DNA of 64,000 bases, taken from positions 20,001-84,000 of the forward strand of contig JBBBWG010016667.1 of assembly GCA_037176905.1 (NCBI GenBank), read 5' to 3'. Below are positions 34,101 through 44,803 of the stretch, piece by piece. The translations under genes were made by a program, and so were the position numbers. Numbering within the stretch: the stretch's first letter is position 1; the number at the start of each line of letters is the position of its first letter. The stretch comes from Azolla pinnata (Eukaryota > Streptophyta > Polypodiopsida > Salviniales > Salviniaceae). The notes beneath the pieces were generated by a model, which was not told the DNA's origin, did not search any database, and was given only the letters and a program-made list of their open reading frames with translations.

Positions 34101-37100
34101 CAGAACAGTTGTGAGCATCCAGTCAACATTGCATACAGATGCAAATTTTTCGCAAGTTAGAGGCAAAACAACTATTGCAAATTTTGAAGTCATGGTACCT
34201 TTCACCTCCTATGGAGCAGCAATCTCACGTTTGTCTTGGGTTTATCATTGATGATGTGCAATGAAGTTATAATGTTTTTTAATATTTTATCTTATTTATT
34301 GAAACTGTTTTATTACCTGTATCTAGATCCTAGTTTCGATCATTGAACATGGTTATTGGTTACACATGCATCAAAAAGTTAAGTTGCATGATATTATTGT
34401 TTCAGGATGTTTGGCACTGTGAAATTTGTGGCTCAAGACCAGGAAGAGGTTTTGGTAAGAGAGAACATTACCCTGTTGTAAAATCCGAGTTCAACATCTT
34501 TATGCCCATTATTTAGTCAGAAGTTAGTACTGTGCTCACGGTTGAAATTCTTTTCTCTTCTTCTTTTGTGTCTGTTTTTGAAGAAACGACTGTTGAAGTG
34601 ATTCCACGCCTGTGCAAGATAAAATATGACAGTGGAATTCTGGACGAACTTCTTTTTGTTGACATAACAAATGAATATCAACTGAGTTCAGGTCACATGG
34701 TTCTAGAGTATGGAAAGGCTGTTCAGGAGAGCATCTTTGAACATTTGCGAGTGGTCAGAGAAGGGCAGCTTCGAATCATCTTTACTGCAGAGCTTAAGGT
34801 TGGTGTGTATGTACTCCACACAGCTACCATACTCTATGTTTTGTTTATTTAAATAAGAATACATTATATAATGTTTAGGGATCTCTAATTGCAGATCCTG
34901 CTGTGGGAGTTTTGTGCACGTGGGCACGAGGAATTAATACCACGGAAACTACTTGTCCCACAGGTTTCTATATTCTTTTGTAAATTATGTTCAGATCAAG
35001 AGGGATGCATAAGGAAGAAGATTCTGATCGGCGAGAGAGTTATGCATAAATATGTTCTGTTCCACTACATCAGTGGTTTCTGCATGTCCTTGGAAGTAGT
35101 AGTGCATTCATCTCATTTCATGGGCAAAAAATGTGTGCCAAGCATTTAGAGCCCCAGTTCTCTTTGCAGGTATCACAGCTAGCTGTCGCTGCACAGAAGT
35201 ACCAGAATTCTGTTAATCAAAATCAGAATGGAGCATCGAATGCTTCCATGCAAGATCTTCAGTCGAACTGTCAGCTGTGAGTACTCGATGTGAAATGGAG
35301 TGTTCCATCCTTTGTCTCGTAAGAACGCTAAGCTTATAGTTGATTTCAGCTTGGGTCGCTTTATTCGAGCACGAGCACGATATTATTTTTTAAAGTCGCT
35401 AGATAACTCGCTAGGTTTAGGCTGTCTGCACTCCTTTGAAAATTTATGGTACTGGCTTGGCTGCTTGGCTGTAACATAAGCTTGAATGTATCAGTTATTC
35501 GTATTCCTTGGAAATTTGATAGCTTTTGTAGCAAAGACTTGAATGGAAGATGATTTATTGAGCTGAAAAGTTCAGCTTCCAAAGAACATAGTATAGGGTT
35601 GCTGATGTTTGATCTAAAAGATTATACTAAACCTGTTTCAGGACCATGTGTCGGTTGCAGATGCACTTTGTATGAACTAGCCCATATCTTCTTAGAGAAT
35701 GATGGAAACTAGAAAATGTCGAGCAAAATATAGCTCAACAGAAGCTCAGAGAAGCCCGTAAAGCAATTTCTTTCTTGTTTCTTGTCTGTTGAAAGGTTTG
35801 TTGCGGCAGCAAGACAGCTGACACGAACATTGGAAGCTCCAACAGTGAATGATCTTGGCTACACAAAACGATACGTCCGCTGCCTGCAGGTTTGTGGATG
35901 CGCCCTCGAGAATGCATTGTCCTACTGTATTTGTGTTTTCTGTTTCACCGATCGATATGCATTGTTTCGCTTGCTTGACAAAAAGGGTCACATGTATGCA
36001 GATTTCGGAGGTCGTAAACACTATGAAAGACTTGATCGATTTCAGCCGGGAGAACCGAACTGGTCCTATAGGTATATATAATTTCTTTCACCAGTCTAAT
36101 ATCACGCTACAGATATGTTGGGAAAGCCAGTGCAATTTGGGTATTTGCTAGTTAGAATATCCCTAGATTCTTCTTCTTCATCATCTGCATCTTCTTCTTC
36201 TTCTTCTTCTTCTTCATCGCGATCTTCAAAAAAGAATATCGAGAATACCTGGATTCTGGTAAAGCTGCTTTGGAAACTTCGAGGTGATGCGACGAAACCC
36301 CAACTGTGGAGCCAGCTAATTTATACTAGCGGTGCCATAACCCAAAAAAGGCAAATCTCTTGGTTATATACTAACCCGCTTCTTACTTTGGAAATGCGCC
36401 GAAACAGAGAGCCTAACCAAGTTCCCGAGGCGAGCAGTTGCAAGTACTCCAAGGGTTGTATCAGGCGAAACACCAGCACCAGCACCAGCACCAGCACTGC
36501 AAACCATCAGCCCGGAGCAGAGCGCAGGTCAAGTTGTTGGCTACGCGATGACAAGCGCAGGGCAGGCGAATCTGGCGCAGAATGTCGCAAGCTCCGCGGG
36601 TGGTGGCTATGCTCATCTGAGCCCCCACTCTGCTACTATGGTGCCGATACAGAGCAATACCAATGGTGGAGGTGGAGGTGGAGGTCCTAGGTCCATGGCG
36701 CTTCCCGATGCTTCCAACATCAACGGTAGCATCAGCAACAACAGCAGCAACAGCAGCGGTGCGAGCGGGTTAGCGTCGAACTCCATAACTTCGTCGAGCC
36801 TCACGCAGCTGAGCTCGTTGCATCAGTCGGCGACGAGCGGGAGCAGGAGCGGGGGAGACTCTTCATCGCCCAGCGCATTCCCGCGCTCGGCTGGGCACAA
36901 CCACAACCACAACCACAGCAACAACCACAGCAACAACCACAACCACAACCACAACCACAACCGCGCATCGGCATCGGGGATGATGATGCAGCAGCAGCAA
37001 CAACAAGGAGCAAACCTGCAGGAAAGCTCGCCCATAGCAGCATCGCACCAGCCCCAGGAAATGCCGAGATCCACACAGATGGCGAACGCATTCGGAAGCT

Positions 37101-37531
37101 CTGCACTGAGCAATGGAGCTGAGGAAGCGATAGGCAACGATGGGGCAGCTATCGGCAGCTCCGTAAGCGACAGCGACAGCGGCACTATGGGCGGCGGCGG
37201 CGGTGGTGGAGGAGGAGGAGGAGGAGCCATGGCCACTAGCAGCAACTTCAGCGATGGGCTCATGAACCAGAGCTACTTCTCTAGCAATGGGAGCAACAAC
37301 AACAACAACCACCACCACCACCACCACCATCACCCCAACAACACGATGAATCTCGGCTCCAGCTTGTCGGTCAACACTAGCAGTATCACTACCGCTGCCA
37401 ATGATGATGCCTCCTTGATGGGCTCCTCTTCGCTCATGATGATCGGCGATGAGCATAGCCTGCTCCACGACCCGAGCCCGAATTTCGCGTACGACTTTGC
37501 GGCCAACGATCTCTTCTCGTGGAATCCTTGA
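31178..37531 (+). CDS. SEU: Transcriptional co-repressor SEUSS
   Basis: Nuclear adaptor that pairs with LEUNIG and MADS or other factors to repress targets such as AGAMOUS. Coding exons: 31178-32578, 32681-32803, 34406-34454, 34584-34798, 34895-34963, 35170-35276, 35796-35889, 36002-36071, 36408-37531; 3252 nt, 1083 residues (Arabidopsis 877). N-terminal Gly/Asn-rich repeats, two long Gln runs (from about 244 and 348), then the LIM-binding-like core from about 450 to 715 with RLMQYM, FWRRFVSEFFA, KKRWCVSQYG, WHCEIC, VLEYGKAVQES, HLRVVREGQLRI, NDLGYTKRYVRCLQISEVV and MKDLIDFSRENRTGPI. A long Asn/Gly/Ser/His-rich tail ends in a W-N motif. The start is uncertain: an acceptor-like site (CTCTCTGTCAG) at 31202 lies just inside the frame, so the first coding exon might instead lie upstream, or translation might begin at Met55 (31340). 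Confidence 0.94.
31908..32262 (+). repeat. CAA/CAG repeats coding Gln runs in SEUSS
   Basis: Mixed CAG and CAA triplets, with CTA/CTG, encode two glutamine-rich stretches within SEUSS exon 1, the second at about 32220-32256. Mixed codons suggest selection on the protein or slow purification of an older repeat, not a pure slippage tract. Confidence 0.9.
36169..36226 (+). repeat. (TTC)n microsatellite in last SEUSS intron
   Basis: TTC repeats with ATC interruptions lie in the intron between exons 36002-36071 and 36408-37531. They lie about 180 bp upstream of the acceptor. Confidence 0.9.
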
Positions 37532-40345
37532 TTGAGCGCGGAAGAAGAAGAAGAAGAAGAAGAGGAGGAGGAGAGAAGAACGAGAGCCGGAAGAGAAGGG
37601 CTCTCGGCTTCCTGTTCTCCTCGTCCATGCGACTTTCCAGCACACGCGCCAATGTGTGTGTTTGTTAAAAGCTCTCCGGAATCGGTTTGGGCTGATGATG
37701 ATGATGATGATGCTCTTGTTCATTCTGCTGATGCTAGAAGAAAAGCCGAGGGGAGGAAAAGAGAAGTTTGTCGTTCTGTTCTCCGGGCATTCGCCGGAGA
37801 AGATCGCCCACGACTAGAGAAGTCATTGGAGACCTTCTCCGTTACCGAAGAGCTCGAGAGCTCGAGCGTAAATCTCCCCCTCTCAAGCTCTTGTAGATTC
37901 GGCTTGTCTCTAATGCCCTCCAAACACCCCGTTGTTCTCTATGAAGACGCCGATTCATGGCTTGTATAACTTCATAGATGTTGATGGTTTGTACAACTTG
38001 GTTAAAACCCCGATTCCGAGCCTCCGTGTGCAGCGATTGCTTTGTAGCCATGGATTGATCACCGTGGCAGAATCGGCGATGCTGGATCCCGAGTGAATGC
38101 GGAAGGTCCGAAGCCTGAATTCGACAACCAGGATGCGATGATATATAATCGAGTGGCTAAATGTCGCTAGCCTATGATCGCTTTATAGGTTAGAAACTGT
38201 ATTTGTATGATCGACAAAGATCAAAGGCATCCCATCCATACACGAGAATCGCATCGATAATAATTCTCGGTGGCCACAGCTGGTGACGATTTTAAGAGCC
38301 ACAAGTTCCGAGTCGAGAGATTTGTTTACCGTGTGCCTGTGATGGGGCATTCTAACAATAGTTCTTGAAACTTTGGGAGGGTGATCATTAGCCAAGGTCA
38401 TGTTGCTGGGGCTATGGCGGTGGGAACCGACTGCTTGCATACTATAGCATCAGCTCGCCGAAACGACGAACAAGAAGAAAGATTCCAGGAAACTTCTGAT
38501 CTGTTCATTACCACGAAAGCGAACACGAGGAGAGAGCTCGATGCTCTCAGATGGGTTTAGGGTTTTGGGTTCAGGGTTCAGGGTTTTTAGGGAATCCCCA
38601 AACTGAGGAAGTTAGCAACAACGTTTAGGGTTTTAGGGTTTTCTTAGGTTCCGAGATAGTGTTCAGGGTTTAGGGTTTAGGGTTTAGGGTTTAGGGAATC
38701 CCAAACTGAGGAAGTCAGCCAACAGCGTTTAGGGTTTTCATTGATTCCGAGACAGTGTTCAAGGTTTAGGGTTTAGGATTTTTAGGGAATCCCCAAACTG
38801 AGGAAGTTAGCAACAGCGTTTAGGGTTTTCTTTGGTTCCGACACAATGTTCAGGGTTTAGGGTTTTTAGGGAATCCCCAAACTGAGGAAGTTAGCAAACA
38901 GCGTTTGGGGTTTTCTTTGGTTCCGAGACATTGTTCAGGGTTTAGGGAATCCCAAACTGAGGAAGTTAGCGACAGCGTTTAGGGTTTGCTTTGGTTCCGA
39001 GACAGTGTTCAGGGTTTAGGGTTTCGGGTTTAGGGTTTAGGTTTTAGGGTTTACGGTTTAGAATTTAGGGAATCCCAAACTGAGGAAGTTAGCGATAACG
39101 TTTAGGGTTTGCTTTGGTTCTGAGACAGTGATTCAAGGTTTAGGGTTCTTAGGGAATCCCCAAATTGAGGAAGTTAGCAAACAGTGTTTGGGGTTTGCTT
39201 TGGTTCCGAGACAGTGTTCAGGGTTTAGGGTTTAGGGTTTAGGGAATCCCAAACTGAGGAAGTTTAGCGACAACGTTTAGGGTTCTAAGGTTTGCTTTGG
39301 TTCCGAGACAGTGTTCAGGGTTCAGGGTTTAGGGAATCCCAAAGCGAGGAAGTTAGCGACAACGTTTAGGGTTTGCTTTGGTTCCGAGACAGTGTTCAGG
39401 GTTGAGGGTTTAGGGTTTATGCATTAGGGTTAGGGCTGAGGGTTTAGGGTTTATGCATTAGGGTTAGGGTTGAGGGTTTAGGGTTTATGCATTAGGGTTA
39501 GGGTTTAGGGTTGAGGGTTGAGGGTTTATGCATTAGGGTTAGGGTTGAGGGTTGAGGGTTGAGGGTTTAGGGTTTATGCATTAGGGTTAGGGTTTAGGGT
39601 TTAGGGTTGAGGAGTTTAGGGTTGATGGTTTATGCATTAGGGTTGAGGGTTGAGGGTTTATGCATTAGGGTTAGGGTTGAGGGTTGAGGGTTGAGGGTTT
39701 AGGGTTTATGCATTAGGGTTAGGGTTTAGGGTTTAGGGTTGAGGGTTGAGGGTTTAGGGTTTATGCATTAGGGTTAGGGTTTAGGGTTTAGGGTTAGGGT
39801 TTTAGGGTTGATGGTTTATGCATTAGGGTTAGGGTTTTATGCATTAGGGTTAGGGTTTTAGGGTTGAGGGTTTTGTGCTCAGTTTGGAATGGTGTGTTAG
39901 GGTTTCCTTTTCTGTGCTTTCTTTTCCTCTGTTTTTGGGGAGCTCTTCTTCTGGAAATGCCATGGAAGCTGCGCAGGCGAAGCACGTGGACTCCGGCCTT
40001 CCGTGGCCTATCGCCGCAGAGATCGTCACATGGGCCGAAAGATTCCTGTGATTTTGATGGGTGCTTCTCTCGATCTTTCAGCCCAACAACAAATCCACAT
40101 GGAATCGCCAGAAAAACGAGCCCAGGAATCAACGAGAAACAGGGATCAGAGGAGCGGGAGGGAGAGGGAGAGAGTGTGCAAGTTGCATCATCTCGCAGCT
40201 CTGCAAGTCGATCGATTCCGCCCTCAGATCGGCGAAGCTCCCATTGTATCCGCTATATACATCGCCGATCAAACCTGGTGATTCGCGGTCTCTGTGCTTC
40301 TCTTTGATTCTACACAGACACAGACACACATCTGACGCAGCTTCC
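37532..40345. other. SEUSS 3' flank and OSR-like upstream region
   Basis: The first kilobase holds the SEUSS 3' UTR with a GAA/GAG run at about 37541-37575 and a short GAT run at about 37695-37710. From 38553 to 39868 lies a telomere-like array. Unique DNA of about 480 bp then separates it from the next start codon. No other gene recognised. Confidence 0.55.
38553..39868. repeat. Interstitial telomere-like array (TTTAGGG orientation), two subfamilies
   Basis: Left part (to about 39400): roughly nine units of about 80-110 bp, each with TTTAGGG copies, then GGGAATCCCAAACTGAGGAAG, GTTAGCGACAGCG and CTTTGGTTCCGAGACAGTG. Right part (about 39405-39868): shorter units of TTTATGCATTAGGGTTAGGG followed by TTTAGGG or TTGAGGG. 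The switch is abrupt. The array ends about 480 bp before the OSR-like start codon. Confidence 0.95.
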
Positions 40346-41557
40346 ATGGCGATGGAGGGTCGTCTTCCCCCTGTCGATTCCACTCTGGGCCTGCTGCTTA
40401 GCGACGCTCATCAACACCGTGGCAGTGATTCTTCCACCCGCGGAATGCTCCCAGATGAAGCCGCCGGATATGGCTGCCATCATGCGAAGCGCGAGAAGGA
40501 GTTCTGGATCGACGCCAGCCCGGATTCTGAATCTTCCTCTTCTTCGAAATCGTCCTCTTCTGATTCGTCTTCGTCTTCGTCTTCTGATTCGTCTTCGTCT
40601 GCAGATGGGGTGCTAAGCTTGGATCTGGCATCACCATCGCTGGATCTTGCTGCTGCTGCTTCTTCTTCTTCGTCTTCGTCTTCTTCTTCTTCTTCTTCTT
40701 CTTCTTCTTCTTCTTCTTCTTCGCCGTCCTCATCGCCGTCGTCGGACATGGCGGCAAGTCTGGCATCCTTCTGGTCCACGGATTCCGGCTCGATTAACTG
40801 GGGATCATCTCCGACTGCTGGTGCAGCGGATATGGCGAGCTCCAGCCCCAGCGCCGGCTATGGCAAGCTAGCTATGGCTCTGATCCTTGCATCGAGCTGC
40901 ACAGCAAGGCACAGCTCGCATCGAGCAGCGGCAGCAGCAGCCATGGCGAGGCTGGATCTTGCAGACCTCGATCTGTATGCAGAGGCCGAGGCAGCGGCTT
41001 CAAGGACGAGCTTGATCCGATCTGGTGCGAGAGCAAACAACTGCAGCGGCCATGGCTCCTCCCCAGCACGGGCCGCCGAGGCTCCTTCCAGGCATCGCAG
41101 GAATCGGAACCGCAACGATCATCAAAGGAAGGACGATGGAGACGAGGACGAGGATCAAGCATCTGATGAAGACGAAGACGAAGAATCTGATGATTCAGAT
41201 GAAGGCGAAGAATCTGATGAAGGCGAATCTGAGGACGACGAAGCCATGGCGACGACGAGGAGGAGGACGACGACGACGAAGACGAACAGCACGTATAGGA
41301 GCGATGTCCTCCTCCTGAGCTGCGTTTCCATGGCGTTTCTCACGCTGCTGCTGCTTCTGCTTCCGCCGTTTGTTCCTGTCGAATCCCTCTCTCCTCCCCC
41401 GTTTCTTGCCCTCCTCGTCCCGCTCGCCATCTTCCTCCTCCTCCTCCTCTTCTGCGCCACGATCTTCTCCACCAGCAGCAACAGCAGCAGCAGCAGCAGC
41501 AGCAGATCTTCCTTCCATCAATCCCAGGCTTCCCAATTCAACCACCGCCATATCTAG
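40346..41557 (+). CDS. Ser/acidic-rich protein with C-terminal OSR (ARGOS)-like membrane hairpin
   Basis: A single-exon frame of 403 residues starts at an ATG in good context (TTCCATGGCG). The in-frame sequence upstream is open but ATG-free back to at least the telomere-like array. Order: short unique head, poly-Ser stretches (about 65-130) from TCT/TCG repeats, an Ala/Arg-rich part, an acidic Asp/Glu/Ser run (about 255-300), a Thr run, two hydrophobic segments (about 320-341 and 353-377) joined by a Pro-rich linker with PPFVPVE and SPPPFLALLVP, and a Ser-rich tail. The two segments with a proline linker resemble the OSR domain of ARGOS/ARL proteins (organ size, ethylene response, ER membrane), which are only about 100-140 residues long. 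The resemblance is by eye and could be convergence of Leu/Pro-rich sequence. A GAA/GAT run lies in the 3' flank. Confidence 0.5.
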   Translation: MAMEGRLPPVDSTLGLLLSDAHQHRGSDSSTRGMLPDEAAGYGCHHAKREKEFWIDASPDSESSSSSKSSSSDSSSSSSSDSSSSADGVLSLDLASPSLDLAAAASSSSSSSSSSSSSSSSSSSSSPSSSPSSDMAASLASFWSTDSGSINWGSSPTAGAADMASSSPSAGYGKLAMALILASSCTARHSSHRAAAAAAMARLDLADLDLYAEAEAAASRTSLIRSGARANNCSGHGSSPARAAEAPSRHRRNRNRNDHQRKDDGDEDEDQASDEDEDEESDDSDEGEESDEGESEDDEAMATTRRRTTTTKTNSTYRSDVLLLSCVSMAFLTLLLLLLPPFVPVESLSPPPFLALLVPLAIFLLLLLFCATIFSTSSNSSSSSSSRSSFHQSQASQFNHRHI

Positions 41558-42077
41558 CACCAGGGAAATGCAGGGAATGCTGCGTCGGCGAGCTGCCATA
41601 TCTCCTCCCCCCCCCCCCCCCTCCATCTTCCGTTTCCTCCTCTCCAAATACCTGCAAGCTCGCCGCCATATCCCCCTGAGCGAGTTACTTCCTAGGAATC
41701 ATCAGGAAAGTGCCCCGCTTGTGAATTCTTTCCTGCATCTCAGAAACGGATGGAGAGAGAGAGGGAGAGAGCGTCACGACCCGGAAACCCTTGGGGTTCC
41801 AATTGCTCGACAGCAGCATCGAGGATCAGACGGACTGCAAGCAAAGCTTCATCAGGTCCTGTGGAGGAGCATCAGTGAAGAAGAAGAAGATGAAGAAGAT
41901 GAAGAAGAAGAAGAAGAAGATGATGATGATGATGAAGAAGAAGAAGAAGAGAAATGGAAGTGTTTGTTTTTCTCTTGTAATTACACGACGGAGTTTAACA
42001 GCACGGTTTCAATTTAATTTAATTAATTACCAGAAACAAGAGGCCCTTAATGACACCCTAATTGCGCTCCGTGCCCC

Positions 42078-42217
42078 GTGATTAGTGCGCTCTGTTCTCC
42101 TCCCGACGATCGTTAATCGCGCTCTGTTCTCCTCCCTACGATCGTTAATCGCGCTCTGCTCTCCTCCCTACGATTGTTAATCGCGCTCTGTTTCCCTCCC
42201 TACGACTGTCAATCGCG
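42078..42217. repeat. 32-bp tandem repeat, about four copies
   Basis: Unit GTTAATCGCGCTCTGTTCTC followed by CTCCCTACGATC, with few substitutions between copies. The first copy begins GATTAGTGCGC and the last ends in GTCAATCGCGG. No spacers, so not a CRISPR-type array. Confidence 0.93.
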
Positions 42218-42854
42218 GAATCGTTCCGCGAATCGTAGAGCGAATGATTTCGTGCAGTTGAAATCGCAGCAGCTTGTGATCGCATCTCGAGAACAATCCG
42301 ATGCTTTGGATCGTTGTGCTAGGCGTAATTTTCTAGACAGTTGTTTTACCCTTCTGGTGGTTTTTTTCCCGTTATCGCTTCAGCTCGAGCAGATGATTCT
42401 ACATCTTGAGCTCTTCGAGCATATGGTTGGATTTGCAACAACTAATCATAATGTCTCGAGAACACAATCGAGATACAGTTCCGAATTAGTGCCCTTGGCT
42501 TTAATTTTCTAGCCCGTTATTATTACCCTTTTGACGGTGTTTTCTGCTCCAACGTCTGCCCTTCCCTCCCCTCCCTCGAAGCTCGAATTTCAGACGCAGA
42601 TCCGTGCGATCCAACAGCTGGTCGAATCGTAGCAGTAACATGCGAAGTGACTAATTGCGCAATCGCAGTATAAGTTACACGGTTGGATCATTGATCAAGC
42701 AAGCAAACGCAAGCAACCAAAGCAACGAATCGGAAAATCGCAATTTAATTATGGTTTTGATCGATTGTTTCTTATTACTCGCATGGATGGAGGAGATTAT
42801 CCCCACTAAATCTTTGCAGTGTGTTCAATGTGATGAAATATATGATTCCACCCA

Positions 42855-43190
42855 TATACATGCACAGTGCACACCATACACATGCATGCACAAACATACC
42901 ACTAAATGTATGCATGCACACACATACCACTAAATGTATGCATGCACACCATACATATGGCTGCATGCACCATAATGCATATGGTTGCAGGCATGATGCA
43001 TGTGTGCATATGCACGCACGCCATACATGCACACATACATATGGTTGCATGCGCATCATGCATATGGCTGCAGGCATGATGCATGCGTGCATGCACGCCA
43101 TACACATGCACACATACATATGGTTGCATGCATATGGTTGAATGCATGCATGCACGCACGCCATACACATGCATGCATGCATGTATGTGC
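42855..43190. repeat. CATGCA/CACACA-rich block
   Basis: About 330 bp of imperfect repeats built from CATGCATGCAC, CATACACATGCA and CATATGGTTGCATGC, almost strictly alternating purine and pyrimidine. CATGCA (the RY element) occurs many times. Many overlapping His/Cys/Met-rich frames arise on both strands from the repeat and are not genes. Confidence 0.85.
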
Positions 43191-44803
43191 AGGGAGGGTT
43201 CTTCAGCATACACCTCTACTCTTTGTATAGATGCTTTGGACTTTGTCTTTGGGTTAATCTCTCCCTTTGGCTTTCAGGGACATATTATACTCGCCCAAAT
43301 CTTAGAGTTGCTGATGGATTCCTAAGCGTGCCAACACATGATCGATCAATCGATCAATCAGATCAATCAGTAGCACATTTGATCGATTGATCAGCAGCAC
43401 ATGCTGATTCAGCACAAATGGGCATTGCCTTTCAGCACCTGGTACGCATTTCCAGCTTCAAAAGACTAAGTCCTTCCGCTAGCTTCACCTCAGCATAAGA
43501 TGATGTTTTTCTTTCCTGTACTTTCTTCCTTTATATGATGACACCATAGCTCCGCTCCCTTACAAAATCTGGATTGACAAACTTTGTACTCTGTGAATGC
43601 TCAAATGACTAGTACTCAACATACAACGAATTGTGGAATGATTATGATGTAGCTTGATTTGGGCAAGACACATGCTCAGTAATTTTCTTACAGTATTGCT
43701 TTCGATGACACGACCTTTATCTTTTTATCCAGTCAAAATCTCATAGCTTTCTTGGTGGACACATCTTGACAATCCATTCATTCAATGGATCCTGTAATTG
43801 CAGTACCACTCAAATCCTTTGATAGTGATGCTACCAAATCTAGTAAAATTCCTTTGTCATTTGCTACTGTCAACAGTCACACACGCTTTATTAGTGATGT
43901 TACCAAATCTGGCAATCTTTGGTGATATTGTGGGTCTCCGTCTTCTGTAGTGGACAAACTTTGTACTTAATTGACAAGCTCAAGGCATATCTGCAAATAT
44001 TAGACAACACAACAATTTCATTCATTAGAGTAAGGCGAAACTGCCATTAAAATTGAGGATGTCCCAATGCGCGTGAGTAATACCATTGTAATGTTATTCG
44101 CATGATAGAAAGAAAGAGCTCATTATTGTCCACCAAAAGTGCTTATAATGACATAAATAGTGTTAAACAATGAGCCTACAAAACATGCGACTCAAGATTC
44201 TGCACCCAAATCTAAGTATAAATAATTGTTAGTTTGAGAAAAGTCAAATTACATATAATTTCAATGTCACATGTAATTTAGATATGGTTAGAATATATCC
44301 AGATTCCAGCTCATCGAAAATCGTGAAAGATTACCGGCACCTGGGGCTATATCTTCACATGTTCGAGTATATGTCCCTCATCTGGTGTTTTCGAATCAAC
44401 TTGCATCAGTTTCTAAGGCAAGTGTAGCCTCGTGCACTCAAACAAACTGCCTATGTTTCACCCCCAAGGAGAACCACACAGTAACGTGTTTATGCATTTG
44501 TTTTCAAACCTCGAATTATAGGCAAGATATACATTACCCAATTAATCTTTTAAGTTGGCGGCATATGGTAGTACTATCATCAAATGACTCATGCGGTGAG
44601 CTCTGTACCTCATTACATGCACTGCCAATGAGAAACTGAGAAATAATAGCTTTTGAGGTCATTGCCCGTTGGAATTCCTAGAATCCACACAACCCCGGAA
44701 AATGAGCTACAATTACCATAACCTCATCTTTTTTTCAGGCCTCATAAGCTGCTAAAACTACTATCTCATAGAAGGAAAATTAAATACCTTGCTTTTTTGT
44801 ACG

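Larger units (their letters stand above)
41558..44803. other. Intergenic region between OSR-like and KTI12 genes
   Basis: It holds a C14 run near 41609, a GAA/GAT run at about 41877-41950 (probably OSR-like 3' UTR), a 32-bp tandem repeat at 42078-42217, a CATGCA-rich block at about 42855-43190, GATCAATC repeats near 43340-43395, and then about 1.4 kb of unremarkable AT-rich DNA. No gene recognised. Confidence 0.5.

Noticed and set aside
40480-40779. Acidic minus-strand frame with a Glu run
   Set aside because: It is the complement of the poly-Ser (TCT/TCG) repeats in the OSR-like gene; the plus frame is longer, has better start context and a membrane hairpin.
42078-42217. CRISPR-like direct repeats
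   Set aside because: Head-to-tail 32-bp units with no unique spacers in plant nuclear DNA; a minisatellite.
42775-43390. Cys/His/Met-rich frames that look like metal-binding proteins
   Set aside because: All are translations of CATGCA/CACACA repeats, open on both strands.
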